Below are positions 1-8,195 of a DNA stretch of 15,799 bases, piece by piece; within the stretch, counting starts at the first letter, position 1, and every line of letters starts with the position of its first letter. A program made the translations under genes and the position numbers. Source of the stretch: JAXFQS01 sp034178815 (GTDB taxonomy: Bacteria; Verrucomicrobiota; Kiritimatiellia; RFP12; DVOR01); contig JAXFQS010000045.1 of assembly GCA_034178815.1 (NCBI GenBank), positions 1 through 15,799 of the forward strand. Direction: 5' to 3'. The notes beneath the pieces are model-generated. The model had not been told where the DNA came from and ran no database searches. It saw only the letters and a program-made list of their open reading frames with translations.

Positions 1-2672
1 AGGCGGCGGATGGGGAACCAGGCGTAGAGGAGTCCGACGAGGTAGGTCAGGGCAATGCCTTCGCCGAGGAGGCGCCAGGGGATGCGCAGGACGATGGGGA
101 GTCCGCCGAAGGGTAGCCAGGCGCGTGTCCAGGCGGTGAATAGCCACCCAATGCAGAGGCCGAAGAAGAGGCTTGCGAGGGCGCCAAGGGTCAGCAGGAG
201 GAGGACTTCCTGCAGGAGTTGGCGGCGGAGTTGGTTTTGGGTCTGGCCGATTGCGCGAAGCAGGGCGAACTCGCGGCGGCGGGAATCGATGTTTGCCTGG
301 GTGACGGCGGCGACGCCGAAGAGTAGCAGGACGAGCGACCAGAAGGGTATGGCGGCGAGTTCGCCAATCAACTCGGCGCCGTGGGCCAAGGTGCCCTCGC
401 TGATTTCGTCGCGGCGGTGTAGTGTGACGGTCGGAGTAAGGGTGGTGGTGCGGGGCTGGCCGGGCAGGGCTTGTCCCTCCCGGCGGGGAAGTTGGGCGAC
501 CGTCCGGGTAAAGAGGCGTTCGACATCTTCGAAGCGTGCGCTGGGCTTGAGGTCGAACCAGAGGTATCCGACCTCGCCGCAACCGGGGCGGCGTGTGGTG
601 AAGGCGTTCCACTCGTCGGCACGCACGAAGACCGGGCCGAGTGTGCCGAAAGGGGCTCCGTCGAGGCCGCGCATACCGGCTCGGGCGGTGACTAGGTGCC
701 AGTTCAAATTGAGCACGCCGGCGACTTTCCAGGATCGGCTGATTTCCCGTCCGTCGGGCAGTACGCGGCGGAGGGAAATCGTGTCTCCGTGCACAAAGCC
801 TCCTTGACGCGCGAGCATTGCCGGGATGATGCACTCGCCTTGCCCAAGGCGCGAAACCACGGCTTCGAATCGTTTGGGGAGCCGTTCGAGTCCGATGAGC
901 AGGATGTTGTTCTGGGGCGGCGTTGCCCCCGCCGCCCGCTCAATGTGCGAAAGTGTCTCTGGCGTCAACACGAACTGGCGCGCGTTGAGCCACAACGCAT
1001 CCGACACGCCGTCGAGCGAACGGAAGCGGTTGGTGTCAACCTTTTGGATGCCGTTCGGCTCGAAAGAGGCCACTACATCAGGGAAACTCACCGAAGGCAG
1101 AAAAGGCTCCATCATCGATGCTCCCCAGATTTGTACTGCGCAATAACTTCCCAGCCCAACCCCAACGGTCAAGATAAGCGACCGAGTCCGAAGAGCCGAA
1201 CGCCCAGCCGCGCCTGCAAGCAATGGAGAAATCCACTTCGCGCACAGCCTATCCCCCCACATCGCCACGTGCGGCAGGAGTCGCCATAATCCCCACAAAT
1301 GCACCGGGAGCCCCACAAACAGGATCAGACCGCTCAAAAGCCACGCCGGCAATTTCGCCCACAAAAGCCCCAGCACGCCCCCCATCATCAGTAGCGAAAT
1401 CAGGACACTCCCTCCCCGGAAAACTTCCCGCTCAACTGACATTCCCAAGGCCTCCAGCGGAGCCATCCGGCGCAACCTCCGGCACGGCCCCATAACCGCC
1501 AAATGCCCCGAAACCGACAAACCCAAGGCAGAGAAAATCGCCCCGCCAAACCAAGCACGAAACGGTACGCCATCGGGGAAAGCTTCGCGATGAAACCCCA
1601 CAAAGATGTATAGCAAAACCACCCCAAGCGGGAAACCTACTGCCCATGCCCGCACGCATAGCCGCCCCGTCTCCCGGCGTACCAGTCCCGCCGCCTGTCG
1701 CCCAGTCATCCCAATCACGCGGCACAACCCAAAAGTTCCCATCCGGGCAGCCACGCCAATCCGCACAGCCGTACCAGTCAGACACAACGCCGTCAAAAAC
1801 GCAAGGGTCAACATAAGCGGTGCCTGGCGCACCATGTTCTTCAGAAGATCCCCGCTCAATTCAGCCACCAGCCGCTGGCGGTCCAAAGCCCGCACTGGCG
1901 TCTTATCCCCCACAGCCCCCACAACGGCCTCACGCAAGTCCGCCGCAGGTTCGTACCTTCGGGTCTGGCACAAAAGCAGGTTGCTGCCGCCATCCTCTAC
2001 ATCCGGCATCAGCCCGTAAAACACATCCGTGGGAACGAAAAGGGTAGGAAAGCCGGAGACTGTCTGGCGATTGCGCAACAGACCGACTACTTTCACATCG
2101 GCGACTCCTGCGAACGAAGAGACCTCCAACATTTCGCCCAACCGGGGTACGCGCAACCCACGGGAGAGGAACATTTCGGGGGCGACAACGGCCTCCGGAA
2201 GGGTTGCTTTTTCGTCGAGCCAACGCCCCTGTGCCAGTTCGTTCCGGTAAAGAGTCCTCTGGCCGTCTTCGCAGGCGACGCCGGCGGACAAGGGAGGGAC
2301 TTTGGCCTCTGCGGCGCCTTGAAAGCCTTCGTAGCGCACCCTCATACGGAAGACGGCGAAGCTTTCGGCGCGGTCGACCCAAGGCTGGGAGCGGATGGCG
2401 TCGATGGCTTTTGGGGGGATGAGGGCGAAGGGCGAACCGGGGACGAGTTCTTGCACGCCGAAGCCTTTTTTAGCGGCTATTCCGGCGCGGGCGGAGGATA
2501 ACCAGCTGTCGTAGGGGCCGGTCATCTCTTCGGCGAGGGTCTGTCTTTGGGCGAGTGCGGCGAGGGTGTAGCCGGCGACCCAGGTGAGGAGTATGGCGGC
2601 GCCTGCGCAACCGGCAAGGGTCAGGATCGATCCAATGCGTCCGATGCCGCCAATCCAAGGCTTGGGGTTCAT
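1..2672 (-). CDS. FtsX-like ABC permease, YbbP/MacB-type (3' end outside window)
   Basis: The frame is open without a stop from the ATG at 2672 to the left edge, giving 890 residues. I translated it by hand and the codon count matches the coordinates. It has two FtsX units: an N-terminal helix (about 14-38), a large extracytoplasmic domain (about 40-280), three helices (about 285-393), a central pair (421-465), a second N-terminal helix (about 498-516), a second extracytoplasmic domain (about 520-770) and three more helices (about 774-887). That is ten helices, as in YbbP and related permeases. F-A-L-L-R-A-I-G at 802-809 and A-W-F-P-I-R-R at the edge are typical FtsX C-terminal features, so only about 10-30 residues are missing. 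It overlaps the ATPase gene by ATGA and forms an exporter with it. Likely substrates are lipids, lipoproteins or amphiphiles; the true one is unknown. Confidence 0.9.
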   Translation of the reverse strand, partial: MNPKPWIGGIGRIGSILTLAGCAGAAILLTWVAGYTLAALAQRQTLAEEMTGPYDSWLSSARAGIAAKKGFGVQELVPGSPFALIPPKAIDAIRSQPWVDRAESFAVFRMRVRYEGFQGAAEAKVPPLSAGVACEDGQRTLYRNELAQGRWLDEKATLPEAVVAPEMFLSRGLRVPRLGEMLEVSSFAGVADVKVVGLLRNRQTVSGFPTLFVPTDVFYGLMPDVEDGGSNLLLCQTRRYEPAADLREAVVGAVGDKTPVRALDRQRLVAELSGDLLKNMVRQAPLMLTLAFLTALCLTGTAVRIGVAARMGTFGLCRVIGMTGRQAAGLVRRETGRLCVRAWAVGFPLGVVLLYIFVGFHREAFPDGVPFRAWFGGAIFSALGLSVSGHLAVMGPCRRLRRMAPLEALGMSVEREVFRGGSVLISLLMMGGVLGLLWAKLPAWLLSGLILFVGLPVHLWGLWRLLPHVAMWGDRLCAKWISPLLAGAAGRSALRTRSLILTVGVGLGSYCAVQIWGASMMEPFLPSVSFPDVVASFEPNGIQKVDTNRFRSLDGVSDALWLNARQFVLTPETLSHIERAAGATPPQNNILLIGLERLPKRFEAVVSRLGQGECIIPAMLARQGGFVHGDTISLRRVLPDGREISRSWKVAGVLNLNWHLVTARAGMRGLDGAPFGTLGPVFVRADEWNAFTTRRPGCGEVGYLWFDLKPSARFEDVERLFTRTVAQLPRREGQALPGQPRTTTLTPTVTLHRRDEISEGTLAHGAELIGELAAIPFWSLVLLLFGVAAVTQANIDSRRREFALLRAIGQTQNQLRRQLLQEVLLLLTLGALASLFFGLCIGWLFTAWTRAWLPFGGLPIVLRIPWRLLGEGIALTYLVGLLYAWFPIRR

Positions 2673-3400
2673 GGGGCGATGGTCTCCAGGAAGCGTGCGG
2701 CTATGGTTTCCGGGTTGCGGTCGGGCTGGATGGTGTCGGCGAGTCTGCCGCGCACGAGGAAGTGGACTTGATCGGCTTGTGCGGCGACCATCGGGTCGTG
2801 GGTGACGAGGAGGACGGATACGCCGAAGGTGCGGTTTGCCTCTCTGAGAAGGGTACAGAGGCCTTCGCCGGCGTGGAGGTCGAGGCTACCTGTGGGTTCG
2901 TCGCCGAGGAGCAAATCCGGGGAGAGGGCGAGTGCCCGGACGATGGCGGTTCTCTGGCGTTCGCCGCCGCTGGTTTCGTGGGGGAGGCGGGCGCGGAGGG
3001 GTTGAAGGCCGAAGTGGTTGAGGAGGGTTTCTATTTTCTCTTGTGGAGGATCTTTTCGGTCGAGGATGAAGGGCAGTCGGATGTTGTCGAGGAGGGTAAG
3101 CGTTGGGATGAGGTTGAAGTCTTGAAAGACGACGCCGATGTGGCGGCGGCGGAGGATGGTGCGGGCATCGTCGTCAAGGGCGGTAATCTCTTGATCGCCG
3201 ACCCAGATGCGTCCGGAGGTGGGGGGGAGGAGGCCGGCGGCGAGGTTGAGAAAGGTGGATTTACCGGAGCCGCTTCTGCCCATGAGGGCGTGGAAGGCGC
3301 CGTTTGGAAGTTCGTAGTCGATGCCTTCGAGGACGGGCACGGGGTGGTCGGCGTCGCCGAATTTTCGGGTGACTTGTTCGAAGCGCAGGGCTCTGTTCAT
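2669..3400 (-). CDS. ABC transporter ATP-binding protein, LolD/MacB/YbbA type
   Basis: A 243-residue ATPase with all nucleotide-binding motifs: Walker A G-R-S-G-S-G-K-S-T (41-49), Q-loop Gln at 93, signature T-S-G-G-E-R-Q-R (143-150), Walker B L-L-L-G-D-E (163-168) with catalytic Glu168, D-loop S-L-D, and switch His at 201 in T-H-D. The S-G-G-E-R-Q-R signature and E-P-T-G-S-L-D put it in the LolD/MacB/FtsE/YbbA group that works with FtsX-type permeases. I choose the ATG at 3400, which has AGGAG 7 bases upstream; a longer reading from 3592 enters the glycosyltransferase gene. A 59-base gap precedes it, without a recognisable promoter. Its stop overlaps the permease start by ATGA, as expected for a two-gene exporter. 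Confidence 0.94.
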   Translation of the reverse strand: MNRALRFEQVTRKFGDADHPVPVLEGIDYELPNGAFHALMGRSGSGKSTFLNLAAGLLPPTSGRIWVGDQEITALDDDARTILRRRHIGVVFQDFNLIPTLTLLDNIRLPFILDRKDPPQEKIETLLNHFGLQPLRARLPHETSGGERQRTAIVRALALSPDLLLGDEPTGSLDLHAGEGLCTLLREANRTFGVSVLLVTHDPMVAAQADQVHFLVRGRLADTIQPDRNPETIAARFLETIAP

Positions 3401-3459
3401 CGGGTCTCTCCTGGGGTCATCTAGGGGAACGGCGCACGGGGGGGAATGGTTCACTTGAC

Positions 3460-4620
3460 CTAGCGGCTGGCGGCAATGTTTTCGAGCCAGTCGACGAAGC
3501 GGGGGTAGGTGCGTGCGGCGTCGAAGCGTGCTTCGGCGAGGCGTCTGGAGGCGGTTTGCATCGAGCGCAGGAGGTGGGGCTCGCGCGCCCATTTTTCAAT
3601 CAACGCCAGGAGGGTTCGGGGCGCTTGGGGGTCGTAGGATTCGCCGCAGCGGTACGCCTCGACGAGGCGGGCGCATTCGCCGCTGAGTCCGTTGGCAATG
3701 GCGAGCCCCGCCGCGCAGTAGTCGGCCAGTTTGTAGGGCACGGCGACCCAGGTGGCACGGCGCATCGGGACGACGCCGATGGTACAGGTGGCCATCAGTC
3801 CGGCGAGAGCCCCCTCCCCCAACAATCCGTGGTAGGCGATTCCTTCTCCGCAAACGCTTTCGAGCCAGGCGCGGCGGGGCCCGTCTCCGGCAACATCCAG
3901 AGTGACGGAGATGCCGCGCGCGCGGGCAAGACGGACGGCATCAACCAGTTCAGGAAGATTGTACTGTACCCCTAGGTTCCCCACATAGCAAAGTCTGACA
4001 CCCTCTGGTGCGCACCTTTCAGGGGAAAAGGTTGGCAGGTCTATCCCGTGATAACACCTATGAATCGGGACTGAGGGACGCTTCGATCGGGCGAGATCCA
4101 AATAGGTCTGCCCCACCCCCGAAACCGCCGTCGCGCCGTCGAGAATGCGCTGCGCCTGACGGTAGAACGGCGACAGAAAGGGGCGCGGAACAAGTTGCTC
4201 AAACACCTCCGGCCAGGCATCCATCAGATCCACCACAACCGCGCAACCGACCCGCCGCGCAAACGCCACCGCCGCCTCGCATGCCCCTAGAGGCGGTAGA
4301 CTCGCGACAATCAAATCAGGCCGTTCCCCCGAAGCCTCAGCCAACTTCCGCCACATCCCCGCGTAGCGCAGATGACTCCAGACCCGGGCCAGCGAAATGT
4401 TCCGCCTGTACGGCCGCGTCGGCACCAAACGGATCTCCACCTCCCCAAAACCCGGCGGCGGCGATGCCCGACGCCGCTTGCTCAGATGGCAAAAGTCCGA
4501 ACTCCACCACACCACACGATGCCCCGCGCAAGACAGGCTCCGGCAGAGCAGACCATAACGCTGCAGCCGCGCCCCCTCGCCCGGCAGAAGGTCGAACGGA
4601 TTACAGACCCAAACCCGCAT
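3460..4620 (-). CDS. Glycosyltransferase, GT4-like (GT-B fold)
   Basis: A 386-residue GT-B enzyme. The N-terminal acceptor half begins M-R-V-W-V-C-N-P-F-D and has R-Y-G-L-L-C-R-S-L-S (21-30), which resembles WcaI/WbuB-type transferases, then D-L-M-D-A-W-P-E (131-138). The C-terminal nucleotide-sugar half has Y-H-G-I-D (190-194), Y-V-G-N-L-G (212-217), G-D-G-P (245-248) and P-Y-K-L-A-D-Y-C-A-A-G-L-A-I (295-308), equivalent to the usual P-x-K-x-x-E-Y-x-A-A-G-x-P. The Asp at 300 stands where GT4 enzymes often have Glu. Donor and acceptor are unknown; cell-envelope or exopolysaccharide sugars are likely. It starts 6 bases after the tetR stop with no obvious Shine-Dalgarno, so it is probably coupled. 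Third-position bases change from G-rich to C-rich at about 3960 within the gene. Confidence 0.88.
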   Translation of the reverse strand: MRVWVCNPFDLLPGEGARLQRYGLLCRSLSCAGHRVVWWSSDFCHLSKRRRASPPPGFGEVEIRLVPTRPYRRNISLARVWSHLRYAGMWRKLAEASGERPDLIVASLPPLGACEAAVAFARRVGCAVVVDLMDAWPEVFEQLVPRPFLSPFYRQAQRILDGATAVSGVGQTYLDLARSKRPSVPIHRCYHGIDLPTFSPERCAPEGVRLCYVGNLGVQYNLPELVDAVRLARARGISVTLDVAGDGPRRAWLESVCGEGIAYHGLLGEGALAGLMATCTIGVVPMRRATWVAVPYKLADYCAAGLAIANGLSGECARLVEAYRCGESYDPQAPRTLLALIEKWAREPHLLRSMQTASRRLAEARFDAARTYPRFVDWLENIAASR

Positions 4621-4626
4621 CGGAAA

Positions 4627-5271
4627 CTAGAGATGCCGCTTGAACTTCAGTTCCGCAAACAGCGGCTTAAGCATATGTTCCGCCACCATTCTCAGCCACG
4701 CATCCCGCTCGACAGGCCCATCATGCAGACGAAATATCCAGTCCGAAGGGCAGAACAGATAGACCAGAACCTGAGTCACCAGCGAGTTCGTCCAGAGGAT
4801 TGTCTCGGTCGTGTCATCACTCGCCATGCGGATAAGTCTCTGAAGCACGCGACGCATGGACACCAGCGCCGCATTGGCCTCCGCGAAGCCGTCCGTCTGG
4901 TTCACAATCTCCTTTGCCACGAGCCTTGCCGCATAGCAGGCTGGCGCTTCAGTCGAGGTCGTGAGCTGCAACAACTGCACCACCCACTGGCGTAGCGCCG
5001 CCTCCCACGAAGCCTGATCTCTGACCCCCGAGGCTATCTTCAGAAGGGGCTCGGCGAGGTCTTTGAAGAGTTCGTGGAAGGTCTCGCGATAGAGCCCCGC
5101 CTTATTGCCGAAATAGTAGCCGATCAAAGCCACATTGGCGCCTGCTTCGTCTGAAATATCCCTCAGGGAGGCGCGCAGGTAGCCGTGCAGGGCGAAGTGT
5201 TTCATCGCGGCCTTCATCAGTAAGGCGCGGCGGTCTTTGCGGGGCGGGTTGGACGGGCTGTCGTGGTTCAT
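4627..5271 (-). CDS. TetR/AcrR family transcriptional regulator
   Basis: A 214-residue one-component repressor-type protein. The N-terminal helix-turn-helix is clear: A-A-M-K-H-F-A-L-H-G-Y at 21-31, then S-L-R-D-I-S-D-E-A-G-A-N at 35-46 and G-Y-Y-F-G-N-K-x-G-L-Y at 51-61, the standard TetR recognition-helix block. The C-terminal ligand domain has R-L-V-A-K-E-I and a following hydrophobic helix, resembling the CecR/YbiH type (PF09209), but this is a weak match by eye. It sits 4 bases after the CPBP gene and 6 bases before the glycosyltransferase gene, upstream of an ABC exporter, which suggests it may regulate this cassette. I see no clear operator palindrome; the natural target could be a promoter off the window or upstream. 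Confidence 0.9.
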   Translation of the reverse strand: MNHDSPSNPPRKDRRALLMKAAMKHFALHGYLRASLRDISDEAGANVALIGYYFGNKAGLYRETFHELFKDLAEPLLKIASGVRDQASWEAALRQWVVQLLQLTTSTEAPACYAARLVAKEIVNQTDGFAEANAALVSMRRVLQRLIRMASDDTTETILWTNSLVTQVLVYLFCPSDWIFRLHDGPVERDAWLRMVAEHMLKPLFAELKFKRHL

Positions 5272-5275
5272 TTCG

Positions 5276-6160
5276 CTACTCACCTCCGGAAGCGGCCAGG
5301 GCCCACAGTGTGCTGGCCAGGTTGAAACAGGCGTGAAGGGACATCGGGGCCCAGATGCTTCGGGTACGCCAATAGGCTACGGACAAGATTGCGCCTACGG
5401 CGACCAGCGACGGAAGGGATGCGAAGTCGCCGTGGGCCAGTCCGAAAGCCAGTGCGCCGATCCCGGTGGCGCAAGGGAATCCCACGAGGGGAACCAAGCC
5501 TCTGAAGAGGAGGCCCCGAAAGAAGAGTTCTTCGGCAAGGGGGGCGCCGAGTACTGCCGCGACTGCGATTATCAATCGGACGCGCCAGGGGGTTTGCCCG
5601 TCTTGAAGCCACGCGACGCCCGTCTGGGGGGCAGGTTCTGAGCCGGTCTGCCACTGCCACAGCATCAAGACCGCGAGCGAGAGGCCTATCCCCCAAGCCA
5701 GCATAATCAGGAAGTATTTAGCGACGGTCTTCGGGCTGAATCTGCCCCACCCCAGGGCCCATCCATTCGGGCTCAAGACCAGCAACAAGAGGCTTCCCGC
5801 CAGGAGCATTCCGCCTTGCTGAACCAGAATCGAGAGGAGCAATGCGGTTGGGGGCGGGGGCGGGAGCGAAGCCGTTGTGACCGTGAGATTTTGCGTAAAA
5901 CTCATCACGCCCAACCACAGCGCCAAGAGCAGTCCGGCTCCCGTCGCCAGCAAACGCCGGCCCCAAGGCCCGGGTTCGAAGGGTGGCGGCGGAAGGGCGA
6001 TTTCCGGGGAATTCGCGTCAACCCTCCGGTCTGGTTCGTGCGTTGGTTCGCCGAGCGGCGATGCCAACCTTTGGGGGGAGTTGCAGCCAACCTCTTGGAG
6101 TGGTGGCTGCGCAGGAACGGAAGGAGCGGACGCCGGAACTTCGGACTGGCGGTCGGGCAT
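5276..6160 (-). CDS. CPBP family intramembrane metalloprotease
   Basis: A 294-residue membrane protein with the three CPBP (Abi, Rce1-like) motifs: E-E-x3-R at 210-214 (E210, E211, R214), F-x3-H at 239-243 (H243), and H-x3-N at 276-280. These form the predicted metal site within the membrane. About six to eight hydrophobic segments follow a Pro-rich, hydrophilic N-terminal tail of about 65 residues. The start is the ATG with GGAG 6 bases upstream, one base after the glgB stop; an in-frame upstream extension of 98 residues is antisense-like Ser/Thr/Pro sequence and is rejected. The stop region supplies the Shine-Dalgarno of the downstream tetR gene. Bacterial CPBP proteins can act in prenyl-protein-like proteolysis, bacteriocin immunity or regulation; the substrate here is unknown. 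Confidence 0.88.
   Translation of the reverse strand: MPDRQSEVPASAPSVPAQPPLQEVGCNSPQRLASPLGEPTHEPDRRVDANSPEIALPPPPFEPGPWGRRLLATGAGLLLALWLGVMSFTQNLTVTTASLPPPPPTALLLSILVQQGGMLLAGSLLLLVLSPNGWALGWGRFSPKTVAKYFLIMLAWGIGLSLAVLMLWQWQTGSEPAPQTGVAWLQDGQTPWRVRLIIAVAAVLGAPLAEELFFRGLLFRGLVPLVGFPCATGIGALAFGLAHGDFASLPSLVAVGAILSVAYWRTRSIWAPMSLHACFNLASTLWALAASGGE
5280..5287 (-). promoter_or_regulatory. Strong Shine-Dalgarno for the TetR gene, inside the CPBP coding end
   Basis: GGAGGTGA on the minus strand lies within the last codons of the CPBP gene, 8 bases before the ATG at 5271. It is the best ribosome-binding site in the window and decides the start of the regulator over an in-frame GTG at 5283 that lies inside the site itself. 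Confidence 0.85.
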
Positions 6161-6161
6161 A

Positions 6162-8186
6162 CTAGGCTCCAGGCCGTGTCCGCTTGAGCACCAGACCGGT
6201 GCGGCAGGGCAGGTAGACGCGAATGGCGAGGCAGACCTCGTTTCCGCGCGGGACGGTGACGACGGGGTAGGCGCGGCGGGGCTTGATGCGTCCCTGCCCG
6301 CCATAGCGAATTTCGTCCGTATCCATAAGCCAACGGTAGGTTCCCGGCGGCACGAGCACGGGGTAGTCGACGACGGAACGGGTGGAGTGGAAGTTGAAAA
6401 GGAATACGCAGTCGCCGCGCATGAAGCCGAGAATCTTTCCGTCGTCATCGACATACATACGCTTGGGCAAGGTAGACGCCAAATCGGGGATTTTCTCGGC
6501 AGCCAGATGCATCAGGGCTTCGTCGAAATCGCCCAGCGCCTTGAAATAAAGCCCCTTGTTGTCTCGGAGCGACCAGATGCGACGGGCCCAATGGTACGAG
6601 TTACCATTGCCCTCACGAGGAAAGTCAATCCATTCGGGATGGCCGAACTCGTTGCCCATAAAGTTGAGATAGGCTCCGCCGCACGAAGCGACCGTGGCCA
6701 TTCGCGCGAGCTTGTGGATGGCGATGCCTCGATCGACAACAAGGTTTTCCGCCCCTTTGTGCATGGAGTAGTACATCTCGGAGTCGACAAGCTGAAAGAT
6801 GAAACTCTTGCCCCCTACGAGCGCTTGATCGTGGCTCTCGACATAGTTGACGGTCAACTCGTCGGTTCGACGGCTGGTCAACTCATGCCAGAGCCAGCCC
6901 ACATTCCAATTCTCGTCCCGGACATCCCGCACCAGTTTGAACCAGCACTCGGGAACGCCCATTGCCATGCGGTAGTCGAAGCCGAGCCCCCCCTGTTCGA
7001 TGGGTGCCGCCATGCCGGGCATCCCGCTGACATCCTCGGCAATGGTTATCGCATCCGGGCGAACGGCGTGGACGACGCGATTGGCGAGGTTGCAGTAGCT
7101 CCAAGCGTCTTCGTCGACATGCTCGCCGAAGTACTGGTGGTAATCGATGAAGTCGACGCCTAGCCCGTGATGGGTGTAGAGCATACTAGTGATGCCGTCG
7201 AATCGGAAGCCGTCGAAGTGGAACTCATCCAGCCAGTAGCGACAGTTGGAGAGCAGGAAGTGCAGGACATCAATCTTGGAATAGTCGAAACAGCGAGAGT
7301 CCCAAGCTGAGTGCCAGCCACGCGGCCCGTCGTGGAAATATTGCCACGGCGTCCCGTCGAACAGTCCCAGCCCGTCGCGCTCGTTCTTGACGGCGTGTGA
7401 GTGGACCAAATCCATAATGACCGCGAGCCCCATTCCGTGGGCAGTGTCGATGAGGCTCTTGAGTTCCTCCGGCGTGCCGAAACGGGAACTGGCGGCGAAG
7501 AAACTCGACACGTGGTAGCCGAACGAGCCGTAGTAGGGATGCTCCATCACGCCCATCAACTGAATCGTGTTGTACCCCGCGCGCTTGATGCGCGGCAGGA
7601 TTCGGTCGCGGAACTCGGTATAAGTACCCACCCCCTCGCGCTCCTGAGCCATCCCGATATGAGCTTCGTATATCAAGGGCGCGCGGGTACCAACCTTGAA
7701 GGGGTTTTCCCACCTATAAGCGGTTTCAGGAGTCCATACCTGTGCGGCATAAAGGTTGGTATCCGCATCTTGCACGACGCGGCGGGCATAGGCCGGAATG
7801 CGCTCACCCCTGCCGCCGTCCCACACCATCTCCAGCCGGTAGAACTGCCCGTGGCGAATCAAATTCTCCGGCCACCTGCCCTGCCAGACATCGCGCCCCG
7901 GCAGGCGGTAGAGCGCGAAACGATCGTCCACCCGCCACTGCGAGAAATCCCCCACCAGCCAAATCTGCGTCGCGTTCGGCGCCCACTCCCGAAAAACCCA
8001 GCCCCCGTCCGTGCGGTGCAACCCGTAGAACTCGTGCGCCGACGCGAAGTCCGCCAGACTTCCCGCCCCAGCCGCAAGCCGCCGCGCAAGAAACTCCGCC
8101 TGTTCGCGGCGACGAGCGATGACCGCCGCAAAGGGGCGCAGCCACGGGTCGTCCCCCAGTCTCGTGCAAACCGATCGATCCCGCAT
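6162..8186 (-). CDS. glgB: 1,4-alpha-glucan branching enzyme, GH13_8-like
   Basis: GlgB cuts alpha-1,4 chains and rejoins them as alpha-1,6 branches. The 674-residue protein has an N-terminal CBM48-like module (F-R-E-W-A-P-N-A at 65-72 and V-G-D-F-x-x-W at 78-84), a GH13 barrel and a C-terminal all-beta domain. Catalytic residues are visible: the nucleophile D330 in G-F-R-F-D-G-I-T-S-M, the acid/base E384 in T-I-A-E-D-V-S-G-M-P, and D453 in E-S-H-D-Q-A-L-V-G. These motif variants, with Y-I/Y-E-x-H-I-G at 173-178, match the eukaryote-type starch/glycogen branching enzymes (GH13_8) rather than the E. coli type (GH13_9). AGGGGG lies 5 bases before the ATG, 9 bases after the glgA stop. Its stop is 1 base before the next ATG. 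Confidence 0.95.
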   Translation of the reverse strand: MRDRSVCTRLGDDPWLRPFAAVIARRREQAEFLARRLAAGAGSLADFASAHEFYGLHRTDGGWVFREWAPNATQIWLVGDFSQWRVDDRFALYRLPGRDVWQGRWPENLIRHGQFYRLEMVWDGGRGERIPAYARRVVQDADTNLYAAQVWTPETAYRWENPFKVGTRAPLIYEAHIGMAQEREGVGTYTEFRDRILPRIKRAGYNTIQLMGVMEHPYYGSFGYHVSSFFAASSRFGTPEELKSLIDTAHGMGLAVIMDLVHSHAVKNERDGLGLFDGTPWQYFHDGPRGWHSAWDSRCFDYSKIDVLHFLLSNCRYWLDEFHFDGFRFDGITSMLYTHHGLGVDFIDYHQYFGEHVDEDAWSYCNLANRVVHAVRPDAITIAEDVSGMPGMAAPIEQGGLGFDYRMAMGVPECWFKLVRDVRDENWNVGWLWHELTSRRTDELTVNYVESHDQALVGGKSFIFQLVDSEMYYSMHKGAENLVVDRGIAIHKLARMATVASCGGAYLNFMGNEFGHPEWIDFPREGNGNSYHWARRIWSLRDNKGLYFKALGDFDEALMHLAAEKIPDLASTLPKRMYVDDDGKILGFMRGDCVFLFNFHSTRSVVDYPVLVPPGTYRWLMDTDEIRYGGQGRIKPRRAYPVVTVPRGNEVCLAIRVYLPCRTGLVLKRTRPGA

Positions 8187-8195
8187 CCAAGCCCC

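Noticed and set aside
3401..3592. N-terminal extension of the ABC ATPase by 64 residues
   Set aside because: It reads through the end of the glycosyltransferase gene in another frame and is Arg/Pro-rich, whereas the ATG at 3400 has AGGAG at an ideal distance.
6161..6454. N-terminal extension of the CPBP protein by 98 residues
   Set aside because: It lies inside glgB in another frame and is Ser/Thr/Pro/Arg-rich. The ATG at 6160 has GGAG 6 bases upstream and directly follows the glgB stop.
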